Numbered from the stretch's first letter, positions 25,143 to 33,679 are shown. The stretch: DNA of 64,000 nucleotides from Lacisediminihabitans sp046156175 (GCF_046156175.1 NZ_JAYLVL010000001.1:496001-560000); one strand, 5' to 3'. Made by a program: numbers and translations. Notes: generated by a model from the sequence alone, not told the origin.

Positions 25143-25595
25143 CTAGTTGGTGGTGAAGCCGACAAACAAGCCGCCTGTCAGCCGCACAACGAGGTTATAG
25201 AGCACTGCGCTGACCGTGCCGAAGACCGTGGTGACGACGACATTCACCAGCCCGAGTACAGCTGACAGTGCGAACACGTGGCTGAAGCTGAACAACGTCT
25301 TCACGTTGATTCCGTTGGCTCCTTCCCCGGCGATGACGCTGGCGATCTGGTCGAGGGACCCCGTGCGGGTGAGGATGACCCACGCCACCAAACCGATGAG
25401 GATCGCGAACACCCCGAGAACCACTCCAAGGAGCAGAGACACCAGGATGCTGGTCCTCACATTCAGGTAGACGAGATGCAATCGCACCTGTTTCACCGGT
25501 CCAGGCAGACCGCTGGACTTCCGCGCAAGCCTCTCGGCAATGCTGCTCAGAATCGCCTCCCCCACTCGTCTCATCGCCACGAACGATGAGCTCAT
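25143..25595 (-). CDS. DUF3566 transmembrane protein
   Basis: The core (~22-150) matches the actinobacterial DUF3566 family: KQVRLHLVYLNVRTSI, a first span SLLLGVVLGVFAILIGLVAWVIL, a soluble loop, a second span around FALSAVLGLVNVVVTTVFG, and the hallmark end YNLVVRLTGGLFVGFTTN. The usual copy lies beside gyrA/gyrB. This copy is elsewhere and has a shorter N-terminus, so it may be a paralogue. The start is uncertain: ATG 25595 (150 aa) or 25574; the frame remains open further up to 25820 but with non-protein-like composition. Function of the family is unknown. Confidence 0.75.
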   Translation of the reverse strand: MSSSFVAMRRVGEAILSSIAERLARKSSGLPGPVKQVRLHLVYLNVRTSILVSLLLGVVLGVFAILIGLVAWVILTRTGSLDQIASVIAGEGANGINVKTLFSFSHVFALSAVLGLVNVVVTTVFGTVSAVLYNLVVRLTGGLFVGFTTN

Positions 25596-25713
25596 CCCTC
25601 GCGTGAGCGGCCATGGATTCGTCCCCGGATGGCACCGGCGACCGCGCACCCGCGCAACCGTAGCCTTGCCGATTTCAGAAACCCCTAAGAAATCCGCCTC
25701 CAGCCGGGACGGC

Positions 25714-25767
25714 CTCGAGGTCGCCCGGACTCGAGGTCGCCCGGACTCGAGGTCGCCCGGACTCGAG
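25714..25767. repeat. Three 16-bp direct repeats
   Basis: CTCGAGGTCGCCCGGA is repeated three times without spacer, then CTCGAG begins a fourth copy. It lies in the 260-bp gap between the response regulator gene and the DUF3566 gene and is not part of a supported gene. Confidence 0.85.
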
Positions 25768-25791
25768 CTCTCCGGGCCCACGCCGGGAGCT
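25766..25791 (-). terminator. Hairpin downstream of the two-component operon
   Basis: AGCTC(T)CCGG and CCGGGAGCT can pair with one bulge around a 7-nt loop. It lies 65 bp past the response regulator stop on the minus strand. There is no strong T-run. Confidence 0.3.
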
Positions 25792-25855
25792 TCGAGGGTC
25801 TCGCCGCGAACACATGACACGGGGGAAGTCCGCGTCAGCGATCCTCGGTTGGGAA

Positions 25856-26482
25856 CTAGCGAAGGATGCCCTGTTGGCGCGCCGCGGATACCGCAGCGGT
25901 GCGAGAGGTCACATCGAGCTTGGAGAAGATGTGCGCGAGGTGGGACTTGACTGTGGTCTCCGTCACGAAAAGCTCGCTCGCGACTTCGGTGTTGGAGCGT
26001 CCCGCGGCCACGGACTCGAGCACTTGCATCTCCCGGGCGCTGAGACTCACCTGTGGCGCGCGCATCCGGCTGAGCAGCCGCGATGCGATCACGGGTGCGA
26101 GGGCGCTCTCGCCCGCGGCGGCGGCGAGTACAGCCGCCACGAGTTCGTGGGGCGGTGCGTCTTTGAGAAGGTAGCCGCTGGCTCCAGCCTCGACCGCCCC
26201 GAGGATGTCGGCATCCGAGTCGTAGTTCGTCAGCACGAGCACATAGGGCGGAGCCGGGAGGGCGCGGATTCTTCTGGTCGCATCGGCCCCGGTCGAAGCC
26301 TCCCGTGCGCCGAACTGCAGATCCATGAGCACAACGTCGGGATTCTCTCTCTCGGCTGCGGCGACGGCCTCATCGGGCGTGGCCGCTTCCGCGACGACGT
26401 CGAAATTGGCCTCGGAACCAAATAGGGCCCTGAGTCCAGCGCGCACGATGGGGTGATCATCGGCGATGACCAGTCGGATCAT
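25856..26482 (-). CDS. LuxR/NarL-family response regulator
   Basis: A 208-residue regulator. The receiver domain shows the acidic pocket IADDHP (~6-11), the phospho-acceptor Asp in VVLMDLQFG (~53), the LTNYD switch (~85) and KDAPP Lys (~106). The NarL-type HTH is LSAREMQVLESVAAGRSNTEVASEL ... TVKSHLAHIFSKL (~145-195). Its ATG overlaps the upstream histidine kinase stop by ATGA. Together with that kinase it forms a two-component system divergent from an FtsX/MacB-like ABC exporter, the likely target. The insertion FGAREASTGADATRR before the switch is typical of actinobacterial NarL regulators. Confidence 0.95.
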   Translation of the reverse strand: MIRLVIADDHPIVRAGLRALFGSEANFDVVAEAATPDEAVAAAERENPDVVLMDLQFGAREASTGADATRRIRALPAPPYVLVLTNYDSDADILGAVEAGASGYLLKDAPPHELVAAVLAAAAGESALAPVIASRLLSRMRAPQVSLSAREMQVLESVAAGRSNTEVASELFVTETTVKSHLAHIFSKLDVTSRTAAVSAARQQGILR

Positions 26483-27669
26483 GCGCTGCCCTGCACAGCC
26501 AGGTTCACGGCCACGACTGTTCCCTTTCCGGGAGCGGAGTCGACCGTGAGAGTGCCGCCGAGCTGGTCGACGCGCTCCTGCGTGGCCTGCAGTCCGAATG
26601 AATCCGTCTTGCCTGCGGTTCGGTTCGCCGACGGACCGGCCGGCTCGAATCCCCGGCCATCATCGGCGATGGTGAAACTGAGGGCTCCGGAGTCGACCTC
26701 CAGGGTGATGGTGGCGGTACTGGCTCCAGCGTGCTGGATCACATTGGCCATGGCACCCTGCGCGATTCGCAGCAGGGCGGTCTGGAGCTGCATCGGCAGG
26801 CTGAGCGAGTCGGAGATCCTCACGTTCACCAGGAGACCCTGGGGGCCCCACTGTGTCTCGGCCAGGCGACGGAGTGTGCCTCCGAGCCCGACCTCGTCGA
26901 GGTCGGGTGGGGTGAGTTCGCGGATGAATCGCCGCGTATCAGCCAGGCTGGACGCAGCGGTCTCGCGAGCGAGGCGGATGTGCTCGAGGCCCGGCCGCTC
27001 GGTGTCGGCTCGTTCGGCGGCATGGAGCAGCATCTGGATGCTCGAGAGCCCCTGCGCGACGGTGTCGTGGATTTCGCGCGCCAGTCGTGCACGTTCGGCC
27101 AGCACCCCCGATTCGTGTTCGGTGGCGACGAGCTGATCCCGTGTGGCGATGAGCTCCGCCATCAGGTGTTCGCGCTCTTCCGCCTCCCGGGCGAGGGCCT
27201 GGTAGCCGAGCCCGATCATCACCGCGACAGCAGCACCGACGACGGGGCCGATCACGCCGCCGACGCTCCATCCGCCCTCGGCTCCGAGAACGAAAATCGC
27301 CACGCCCGTCGAGGCGATGACCATGACGGTGCCGATCCGACGTCCGAGCAGGTGAAGGTACAGAAAGAACAGCGGGAACACCAGGTAGGCCGCGGCGGAG
27401 TTCAGCCAGAGCAGCACCACCCATTCTGCGGTCACCAGTGCGAGCCAGATCAAGCCCGGGATGCGACCGCGCTGGCGTGACGCGCGGGCGAAGATGCCGC
27501 CGGTGGCATAGGTCGCCAGAAGAACACACGATGTGACTACGAGCGCAACGCTCAGCGGTGTCGGAACCAGGATGGCGCGTCCGATGACGAGCACTGTGAG
27601 GCCCACGAAAAGCAGGTGCAAACCCGTGCGCAGACCCACGAAGACGGGGGTGAGCGTGGTGTGGGCCAT
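26479..27669 (-). CDS. Sensor histidine kinase (HisKA_3 family)
   Basis: About 396 residues from the chosen ATG. The N-terminal half has six or seven membrane spans (~5-165) with little extracytoplasmic loop, so it may sense within the membrane. A coiled segment (REAEEREHLMAELIATRDQL) leads to the HisKA_3 motif ERARLAREIHDTVAQGL (His ~212). The ATPase domain has a degenerate N-box (QGAMANVIQHA), DDGRGFEP and FGLQATQERVDQLGG. The start at 27669 fits TACTGT 8 nt upstream (leaderless). ATGs at 27702 and 27810 are possible but less likely. It pairs with the LuxR-type regulator and faces the ABC exporter genes. Confidence 0.92.
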   Translation of the reverse strand: MAHTTLTPVFVGLRTGLHLLFVGLTVLVIGRAILVPTPLSVALVVTSCVLLATYATGGIFARASRQRGRIPGLIWLALVTAEWVVLLWLNSAAAYLVFPLFFLYLHLLGRRIGTVMVIASTGVAIFVLGAEGGWSVGGVIGPVVGAAVAVMIGLGYQALAREAEEREHLMAELIATRDQLVATEHESGVLAERARLAREIHDTVAQGLSSIQMLLHAAERADTERPGLEHIRLARETAASSLADTRRFIRELTPPDLDEVGLGGTLRRLAETQWGPQGLLVNVRISDSLSLPMQLQTALLRIAQGAMANVIQHAGASTATITLEVDSGALSFTIADDGRGFEPAGPSANRTAGKTDSFGLQATQERVDQLGGTLTVDSAPGKGTVVAVNLAVQGSA

Positions 27670-27834
27670 GACAAACAACAGTACGCGCCGTGCCCGCGGC
27701 ATCCATCGTTCGAAAGTACGACCGAGCACTCCATCTTTTCGGCGCGGAACAGTGTGCCGGCGACGGATGCCCCGAATAACGCCCGACGGAAGAGTTGTTC
27801 CTGTCGCCACAACGGTGACACGAAAGGAAAGCCC

Positions 27835-28905
27835 ATGTTCGTCGCCCTTCGCGACCTTCGCTTCGCCCGCGGCCGGTTCATTCTCATCGGCTCGGTCGTC
27901 ACTCTCATCACCATCCTCGTCGGCTTCCTCAGCGGGCTGACCGGAGGCCTAGCCGCGCAGAATATCTCCGGCGTCCTCTCCATCCCCGCCGATCGCATCG
28001 TGTTCTCCGCACCAGCCGCGGGAAGCACCGGCGCGAGCTTCTCCGACTCCACGATCAGCGCCGCCCAGGCAGGCACCTGGAGATCAACGAGCGGCGTGAC
28101 TTCGGCCGAGCCGATCGGCATCACCCAGACGCGAGCCGAACACGGCGATGCGCGCGCGGCGATCGCCCTGTTCGGAGTGCGTCCCGGGTTCGACAGCGCT
28201 TCCCCCACGGCCGACGGATCGCTGAGCCTCTCCACCTCCGCCGCGACAGACCTCGGTGTCTCCACCGGGGACTCGGTCACTATCGCCGGCACCTCCTACC
28301 GGGTCCAGTCGATTGCGGGTGACTGGTGGTACAGCCACACACCGGCGGTCAAGATGACCCTGAACGACTGGCAGGCCTATTCGAAGGCCACCGGTAGCCC
28401 CGATGCCTTCGCCACGGTGCTCGCCGTGTCGGGAGCACCCGACTGGGGGACGGCCTCCGACCGCACCGGAACGGACGCCCAGACGACACTCGGATCCCTC
28501 GCCGCCATCAGTGCCTTCAAGTCGGAGGTCGGATCGTTGCTGATGATGGTTGCCTTGCTCTTCGGCATCTCGGCTCTCGTGATCGGCGCGTTCTTCACCG
28601 TCTGGACGATGCAACGCAAGGGCGACATCGCGTTGCTCAAGGCACTGGGAGCCAGCACCCGTTCGCTCGTTCGCGATGCCCTCGGCCAAGCACTCATCGT
28701 GCTGGTCATCGGAATCGGGCTCGGGATCGCTGTCGTCGCACTGCTCGGCACTCTCGCCGGCGGCGCCCTGCCGTTCATGCTTAGTCCGCTCACCACACTC
28801 CTGCCGGGGGCCATCATGATCGCCCTCGGCCTCGCAGGCGCTGCCTTCGCCCTGCGTTCCGTCACCTCCGCCAACCCCCTTACCGCCCTCGGGAGCAACC
28901 GATGA
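27835..28905 (+). CDS. FtsX/MacB-like ABC transporter permease
   Basis: A 356-residue permease. The first span is at RFILIGSVVTLITILVGFLSG (~13), followed by a ~200-residue extracytoplasmic domain (contains GVRPGFDS and a MacB periplasmic core-like fold) and three C-terminal spans from ~235 (LLMMVALLFGISALVIGAFF; ALIVLVIGIGLGIAVVALLG; LLPGAIMIALGLAGAAFAL). The intervening LKALGASTRSLVRDAL is the FtsX coupling region that contacts the ATPase. AAGGA before the ATG at 27835 sets the start. ATGA overlap joins it to the ATPase gene. Such systems export peptides or lipids or act as mechanotransmitters. The adjacent kinase/regulator suggests a stress-responsive exporter. Confidence 0.92.
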   Translation: MFVALRDLRFARGRFILIGSVVTLITILVGFLSGLTGGLAAQNISGVLSIPADRIVFSAPAAGSTGASFSDSTISAAQAGTWRSTSGVTSAEPIGITQTRAEHGDARAAIALFGVRPGFDSASPTADGSLSLSTSAATDLGVSTGDSVTIAGTSYRVQSIAGDWWYSHTPAVKMTLNDWQAYSKATGSPDAFATVLAVSGAPDWGTASDRTGTDAQTTLGSLAAISAFKSEVGSLLMMVALLFGISALVIGAFFTVWTMQRKGDIALLKALGASTRSLVRDALGQALIVLVIGIGLGIAVVALLGTLAGGALPFMLSPLTTLLPGAIMIALGLAGAAFALRSVTSANPLTALGSNR

Positions 28906-29591
28906 TCCGCCTCGACAACATCACCCTCACCTTCGAAGACGGAGACACTCGCGTCACCGCCGTCGATCATGTCTCATTGACCGCCCACCCCGGAACGGTC
29001 ACCGGCATCACCGGGCCGAGCGGATCGGGCAAGTCCAGCCTGCTGGCCGTCGCCGCGACGCTGATCGCTGCAGACTCCGGGCGGCTGCTCATCGATGACA
29101 TCGATGCGACGCGACTCGACGCAGCCGCCGCCAGCGACCTGCGCCGGGATGCGGTCGGAATCGTCTTTCAGCAGTCGAACCTGATCCCCTCACTGACGGC
29201 TCTCGAGCAGCTCCAGGTGATGAACGAGCTTGGCGCCCGGCGAAGCCGAAAGGCGCTCGCCCGGGCAACTCAGCGTGCGGGCGAACTTCTCGACTCCGTC
29301 GGCCTCGGGGACCAGGTTCACAAACGGCCGCACCAGCTCTCCGGCGGACAGCGCCAGCGCGTCAACATCGCGCGGGCGCTGATGAACGACCCGAGCGTGC
29401 TCCTCGTCGACGAACCCACGAGCGCTCTCGACCAAGAACGCGGGGCGAGCATCATCGAGCTGATCCTGCGCCTCACGGATGACCTCAACACCTCTACCCT
29501 GCTGGTGACCCACGATCTCGTGCACCTGCCGCGGATGCACGCGGTGGTGCAGATGGTGGACGGGCGCCTGTCGGAGCGCGTTCTCGCCTGA
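28902..29591 (+). CDS. ABC transporter ATP-binding protein (MacB/LolD type)
   Basis: A 229-residue ATPase with Walker A GPSGSGKSS (~36), Q-loop VFQQSNLIPSLT (~88), signature LSGGQRQRVNIAR (~145), Walker B VLLVDEPTSALD (~166) and H-loop VTHDLVHL (~203). The sequence and partner permease fit the MacB/LolD/FtsE group. It powers the permease encoded just upstream, which it overlaps by ATGA. The transported substance is unknown. Transcription probably ends in the large hairpin at 29626. Confidence 0.96.
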   Translation: MIRLDNITLTFEDGDTRVTAVDHVSLTAHPGTVTGITGPSGSGKSSLLAVAATLIAADSGRLLIDDIDATRLDAAAASDLRRDAVGIVFQQSNLIPSLTALEQLQVMNELGARRSRKALARATQRAGELLDSVGLGDQVHKRPHQLSGGQRQRVNIARALMNDPSVLLVDEPTSALDQERGASIIELILRLTDDLNTSTLLVTHDLVHLPRMHAVVQMVDGRLSERVLA

Positions 29592-29625
29592 CCCCCGCCC
29601 CAGCGCCGAGAGGTTCAGTCGGACA

Positions 29626-29677
29626 CGATGGTCTCGTCACGACTCCGGCCCCACGCACGGAGCCGTGACGACCATCG
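29626..29677. terminator. Large imperfect hairpin between convergent genes
   Basis: The arm from 29626 to 29647 (starting CGATGG) pairs with 29658-29677 (ending CCATCG) over about 19 bp with small mismatches and a 10-nt loop. It lies between the ABC ATPase gene and the converging SDR gene, so it may serve both strands. There is no T-run. Confidence 0.5.
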
Positions 29678-29689
29678 ACAGCCGACAAC

Positions 29690-30424
29690 TCAGGAGTGCG
29701 GGATCGCAGAGGTCATCCCGCCGTCGACCACGAACTCCGCACCCGTCGAGTAGGCCGACTCCTCGCTGGCGAGGAAGACGACCAGCGAGGAGACCTCCTC
29801 GGGCTGGGCCGGACGCCCGAGCGGAACCTGCTGGCTCGCGAAGTCGAGCTGCTCGGTCATCGGGGTCACGATGAATCCCGGATGCACGGAGTTGACCCGC
29901 ACGTTGTGGCGTCCGAGTTCCACGGCCACCGACTTCGTGAGACCCCGCACCGCGAATTTCGACGCGACGTAACCGTGCAGGCCGGCGCTTCCGCGCAGCC
30001 CCTCGACCGAGGAGATGTTGATGATGGATCCGTGTTTCGCGGCCTTCATCACCGGAACCACCGCCTTCACCCCGAGGAACGTGCCGGTGAGATTCACCGC
30101 AAGCACGGCATTCCACATCTCCAGCGTGTACTTGTCGATGGCGGCCATGTTGCCGATACCGGCGTTGTTCACGAGCACGTCGACAGTGCCGAATGCCTCG
30201 ACGGTGGATGCGACGACCGCCTCCCATTCACTCTCCGACGTCACATCGAGGTGCTCGTAGCGCACGTCGTCGCCGAGCTCCGCGGCCAGGGCCCGACCCT
30301 CGTCATCGAGCACGTCCGCGATCACCACGCGGGCGCCCTCTCGCGAGAAGGCACGGGCATGGGCGGCTCCCATTCCGCGAGCGCCACCGGTGATGATGGC
30401 AACGGTGTTGGTCAGTCGGGGCAT
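29690..30424 (-). CDS. SDR oxidoreductase (3-hydroxyacyl/steroid dehydrogenase-like)
   Basis: A 244-residue classical SDR. Seen: TGGARGMGAAHARAF (~12-26), ADVLDDEG with an Asp that favours NAD, NNAGIGNM (~90), NISSVEG (~138), YVASK (~152) and the C-terminal YSTGAEFVVDGGM. It resembles 3-alpha/20-beta-hydroxysteroid-type and 3-oxoacyl reductases. AAGGAG 6 nt before ATG 30424 overlaps the end of the TetR gene, so translation is coupled. It is the last gene of an SDR-TetR-SDR operon. The substrate is unknown, probably an acyl or cyclic alcohol from context. Confidence 0.92.
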   Translation of the reverse strand: MPRLTNTVAIITGGARGMGAAHARAFSREGARVVIADVLDDEGRALAAELGDDVRYEHLDVTSESEWEAVVASTVEAFGTVDVLVNNAGIGNMAAIDKYTLEMWNAVLAVNLTGTFLGVKAVVPVMKAAKHGSIINISSVEGLRGSAGLHGYVASKFAVRGLTKSVAVELGRHNVRVNSVHPGFIVTPMTEQLDFASQQVPLGRPAQPEEVSSLVVFLASEESAYSTGAEFVVDGGMTSAIPHS

Positions 30425-30426
30425 GG

Positions 30427-31041
30427 TTACTCCTTCGTCAGGGTGTTGACAGTGCTGTTGTTCAGGATGCCGATCCCGGCGAGGAACAGGTCGGTGAGCT
30501 GGGCCGCGATGAGACTGCCGTCCTCCGGGCCATCCGCGGAATACCACTGCGGCAGGTAGTGCAGGTCGCTGAAGAAATTGGCCACCAGCACGGCCCGGGG
30601 GATATCGGTGCGGTACACACCCTCGCGCTGTCCGGCCTCCACCAGCGACACGAACTGGTCGTTGTACTCACGCCGACGGTGTTTCACTTCCAGTTGCTTC
30701 TCAGCCGGCAACATGTGCGCCGAACGGAAGAACACTGTGCCCTCGTCGAGGAATTCGATAGAGGTCTCGATCACGTCGATGCAGGCGGCACGGAGCTTCT
30801 GCACCGTCGAGTCCCCGGTCGCGACGATCGCCGCGAGGTGCTCGCCCTGAAGGGTGAGCAGATGCTCGTAGATACCGAACAGCAGCTCGTCCTTGGAGCG
30901 GAAATAGTGATACATCGCGCCCTTGGTGACACCGGCCGCGTCCACGATCTGCTGCACCGAGGTGTTCGCGAAGCCGTTCTTCGCGAACAGGTCGACCGCA
31001 GCGGTTCGCACCGCATCCTTGACGCCGGCGGTCGTCGCCAT
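30427..31041 (-). CDS. TetR-family transcriptional regulator
   Basis: A 204-residue repressor. The N-terminal HTH is VRTAAVDLFAKNGFANTSVQQIVDAAGVTKGAMYHYFRSKDELL (in two parts, ~10-54). The C-terminal ligand domain (KstR2-like in general look) has a FFRSAHMLPAEKQ segment. It sits between two SDR genes: its ATG overlaps the first SDR's stop (TGATG) and its stop lies 2 bp before the second SDR's ATG. It is autoregulated if, as I infer, it binds the palindrome at 31817-31830. It may also bind the similar palindrome at 10479. The ligand is probably an acyl-CoA. Confidence 0.95.
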   Translation of the reverse strand: MATTAGVKDAVRTAAVDLFAKNGFANTSVQQIVDAAGVTKGAMYHYFRSKDELLFGIYEHLLTLQGEHLAAIVATGDSTVQKLRAACIDVIETSIEFLDEGTVFFRSAHMLPAEKQLEVKHRRREYNDQFVSLVEAGQREGVYRTDIPRAVLVANFFSDLHYLPQWYSADGPEDGSLIAAQLTDLFLAGIGILNNSTVNTLTKE

Positions 31042-31787
31042 CAGGTCACCGGACGGATGGACCCGCCCCCGTCGATAACGATGGTCTGGCCGGTGATCCA
31101 GGCCGCGTCGCTCGAGAGCAGGAAGGCGACGACTCCGGAGACGTCCTCGGGCACACCGAGGCGGGCGAGAGGGTAGATCGAGGCGACCTCGGCCTCACGT
31201 CCGTCGTAGAGCGCTTCGGCGAACCTGGTCTTGATCACCGCGGGTGCCACCGCGTTCACCCGGATGTGCGGCGCCAGCTCGAAGGCGAGTTGGGTCGTCA
31301 AGGAGATGAGGGCGGCCTTGGAGACCCCGTAGAACCCGATGCCGGGAGCCGCCGAGATCCCCGCGATCGACGCGATATTCACGATAGAACCGTTGCGGGC
31401 TCCGATACCGGCCGTCACGGCATCCCGCGACCAGTCGAGCGCGGCCATCACGTTGATCTCGAGGATCTTCGTCATGGCCGAATGCTCGGTATCCAGGGTC
31501 GGTCCGAAGCTCGGGTTCACTCCGGCATTGCTCACGAAGTGGTCGAGACCCCCGAACTCCCGACCGATCAGGTCGAAGACCTCGGCGCGGTGGGCGGGAT
31601 CGTCGGCCTTGCCTGCCACCCAGAGCGCGGATGCGCCGAGGTGCGCCGCCGCCTCGCGAAGGGCCTCTTCACGGCGCGCGGTGATGAGCACCCGGGCACC
31701 CTCGTCGACGAGTCGCTGGGCGATCGCGAGTCCGATGCCACGGCTCGCTCCGGTGATGAGGGCCGTGCGGCCGGTGAAGCGATTCAC
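31041..31787 (-). CDS. SDR oxidoreductase
   Basis: A 248-residue classical SDR: TGASRGIGLAIAQRL (~12-26), SNAGVNPSFGP (~91), NIASIAGISAAPGIGFYGVSK (Ser and YGVSK, in two parts, ~140-160), and the C-terminal ITGQTIVIDGGG. The start is GTG 31787 with CAGGAG 5 nt upstream; the long open frame above it has no protein-like content. It is the first gene of the SDR-TetR-SDR operon. The TetR operator candidate lies only 30 bp upstream, next to a TATCTT -10 box. The 3' end overlaps the TetR ATG. The sequence fits the group of dehydrogenases acting on acyl-CoA or cyclic alcohols. Confidence 0.92.
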   Translation of the reverse strand: MNRFTGRTALITGASRGIGLAIAQRLVDEGARVLITARREEALREAAAHLGASALWVAGKADDPAHRAEVFDLIGREFGGLDHFVSNAGVNPSFGPTLDTEHSAMTKILEINVMAALDWSRDAVTAGIGARNGSIVNIASIAGISAAPGIGFYGVSKAALISLTTQLAFELAPHIRVNAVAPAVIKTRFAEALYDGREAEVASIYPLARLGVPEDVSGVVAFLLSSDAAWITGQTIVIDGGGSIRPVT

Positions 31788-31816
31788 GAGGGCTCCTGAC
31801 GGGGGAAGATAGACAA

Positions 31817-31830
31817 ACCGACTGTTCGGT
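31817..31830. promoter_or_regulatory. TetR operator candidate between divergent SDR and MDR genes
   Basis: ACCGACTGTTCGGT has 5-bp inverted arms (ACCGA/TCGGT). It is flanked by -10-like boxes for both directions: TACCCT (31836-31841) on plus and TATCTT (31807-31812) on minus. It is adjacent to the tetR operon and similar to the palindrome at 10479. Confidence 0.6.
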
Positions 31831-31901
31831 ATGGATACCCTAGCGCCGTTCGCTACGCTGGAGGCGCCGGCGCCGATCCCCGGCCGTCGATGGAGACACA
31901 C

Positions 31902-32927
31902 ATGACCCCCCTTGCGTCCAGCCGCCAGTGGCACCTGGCCAAACGACCCACCGGCACCCCCACCCCGGAGGATGTGCGATTCGTCACCGTGGAACTGCCC
32001 CCTCTCGCCGAGAACGAGGTGCGCGTGCAGAACGAGTTCGTCTCGGTCGACCCCTACATGCGCGGTCGCATGAACGACGTCAAGAGCTATGTTCCGCCCT
32101 ACCAGCTCGACCGGGCGATGGATGCCGACGCGGTAGGCCGCGTGATCGAATCCCGCTCCCCCGATCTCCCGGTCGGCCAGCTCGTGCAGCACTTCCAGGG
32201 CTGGCGTGATGTCGCCCAGGGCGACGCGAGCCGGTTCACGGCTCGCGACGAGGTGCCGGGCGTCGCGTCATCCGTCTACCTGAGTGCTCTCGGCCTCACC
32301 GGGATGACGGCGTGGGTCGGGCTGCTGGTGATCGCCGGGATGAAGCCAGGAGACACGGTCTTCGTCTCGGGCGCGGCCGGTGCGGTCGGCTCCGCCGTGG
32401 GCCAGATCGCGCGCCTGCGGGGGGCCGGTCGGGTGATCGGCAGCGCGGGCACCGACGAGAAGGTGGCGCTTCTCAAAGACCGTTACGGCTTCGATGCCGC
32501 CTTCAACTACAAGAGCGGCAAGGTGTCGCGGATGCTGCACGAGGCCGCTCCCGACGGCATCGACGTCTACTTCGACAATGTGGGTGGCGATCATCTCGAG
32601 GCGGCCATCTTCGCGTTCAACGACGGCGGCCGCGCGGCAATCTGCGGAGCGATCAGCTCCTACAACTCCGAGCGGCCCGAGCCTGGTCCGCGCAATCTCG
32701 CCATGCTCATCTCCAAGGGGCTCACCCTCACAGGCTTCACCATCCCGAGCTACCAGCACTACGCCCCCGAATTCTTCCGCGAGATGACCCCGCTGGTCGT
32801 CTCTGGTGAGTTCGTCTTCGACGAGACGGTGATCGACGGCGTAGAGCACGCCTTCGACGCCTGGCTGGGACTGATGCGCGGGGAGAACACCGGCAAGATG
32901 CTGGTGCGAGTTGGCGGAAACTCCTGA
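31902..32927 (+). CDS. NADP-dependent MDR oxidoreductase (LTD/CurA-like)
   Basis: A 341-residue zinc-free medium-chain reductase. VSVDPYMRGRMND (~43) and the nucleotide loop SGAAGAVGSAVGQIARL (~150), followed by IGSAGTDEK, YGFDAAFNYK and the very typical VYFDNVGGDHLEAAI (~222), place it in the leukotriene-B4-dehydrogenase/curcumin reductase group. These enzymes reduce C=C bonds of enones or allylic alcohols with NADPH. ATG 31902 with GGAG 7 nt upstream is preferred over ATG 31890. It is divergent from the SDR-TetR operon across the TetR operator candidate, so co-regulation is likely. Confidence 0.93.
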   Translation: MTPLASSRQWHLAKRPTGTPTPEDVRFVTVELPPLAENEVRVQNEFVSVDPYMRGRMNDVKSYVPPYQLDRAMDADAVGRVIESRSPDLPVGQLVQHFQGWRDVAQGDASRFTARDEVPGVASSVYLSALGLTGMTAWVGLLVIAGMKPGDTVFVSGAAGAVGSAVGQIARLRGAGRVIGSAGTDEKVALLKDRYGFDAAFNYKSGKVSRMLHEAAPDGIDVYFDNVGGDHLEAAIFAFNDGGRAAICGAISSYNSERPEPGPRNLAMLISKGLTLTGFTIPSYQHYAPEFFREMTPLVVSGEFVFDETVIDGVEHAFDAWLGLMRGENTGKMLVRVGGNS

Positions 32928-32930
32928 CCC

Positions 32931-33668
32931 GTGCCCGTCGACACAGGGTTCGACCGCTTCCCGATCCGCCGGATCGAGGAACACCCTCTCAACGCCCTGG
33001 CGAGGGATGCCTGGCCGGCCACACTCGCACCGGTGGCCCACCTGCTCGATCATGGCCTCGACCTCGGACCGGCCACTGTCTTCGTCGGCGAAAACGGATC
33101 GGGCAAGTCGACTCTGGTCGAAGCGATCGGGCTAGCCTACGGACTCTCCCCCGAGGGCGGATCCGTCGGCGCGCAACACAGCACCCGGGCATCCGAGTCA
33201 GAACTGTGGGACCACCTCCAGGTCGTGCGCAATGCCGGAGCCAGCAAGCGCGGATACTTCCTCCGCGCGGAGACGATGCACGGCTTCTTCACCTACCTCG
33301 AGGAGAATCCGAGTCCGTTCCGGGAGGACATCCGCTTCCATGAGAGGTCGCACGGCGAATCCTTCCTCGATCTCGTGGAGGACCGCTTCAGGGGCGCCGG
33401 GCTCTGGCTTCTCGACGAGCCGGAATCGGCGCTGTCGTTCTCTGGCTGCCTTGCACTCATCGGCATCCTCGATCGTCTCCTCGACACCGGAAAGTCCCAG
33501 GTGATCATGTCGACCCATTCGCCGCTTCTCGCTTCGCTCCCGGGCGCGACGATCTACGAGGTCGGCGACTGGGGGCTGAACGCCAGCTCCTGGGAAGACC
33601 TGCCCCTGGTGCTCAACTGGCAGGCTTTCCTCGGTGCGCCGGAACAGTACCTGCGCCATCTTCGGTGA
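32931..33668 (+). CDS. ABC-type AAA family ATPase (stand-alone)
   Basis: A 245-residue RecF/Rad50-like ABC-type ATPase without membrane partner. Seen: Walker A FVGENGSGKSTLVEAIG (~52), a signature-like SHGESFLDLVE (~138), Walker B GLWLLDEPESALS (~157) and the H-motif MSTHSPLLAS (~190). Proteins of this kind are often annotated as AAA family ATPase and act singly or with nucleases or toxins. No such partner lies next to it. Its GTG is 3 bp past the MDR stop, and the PrmC-related gene follows closely. Function unknown. Confidence 0.88.
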   Translation: MPVDTGFDRFPIRRIEEHPLNALARDAWPATLAPVAHLLDHGLDLGPATVFVGENGSGKSTLVEAIGLAYGLSPEGGSVGAQHSTRASESELWDHLQVVRNAGASKRGYFLRAETMHGFFTYLEENPSPFREDIRFHERSHGESFLDLVEDRFRGAGLWLLDEPESALSFSGCLALIGILDRLLDTGKSQVIMSTHSPLLASLPGATIYEVGDWGLNASSWEDLPLVLNWQAFLGAPEQYLRHLR

Positions 33669-33679
33669 GTGAGGCGGCA

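Noticed and set aside
25856..29591. Full bacitracin-type BceRS-BceAB system
   Set aside because: The kinase is HisKA_3 with NarL-type regulator and a MacB-like single-size permease, not the OmpR regulator and ten-span permease of Bce systems.
31041..32192. 383-codon version of the first SDR
   Set aside because: It would cover the TetR operator and the divergent MDR gene; GTG 31787 with CAGGAG fits classical SDR length.
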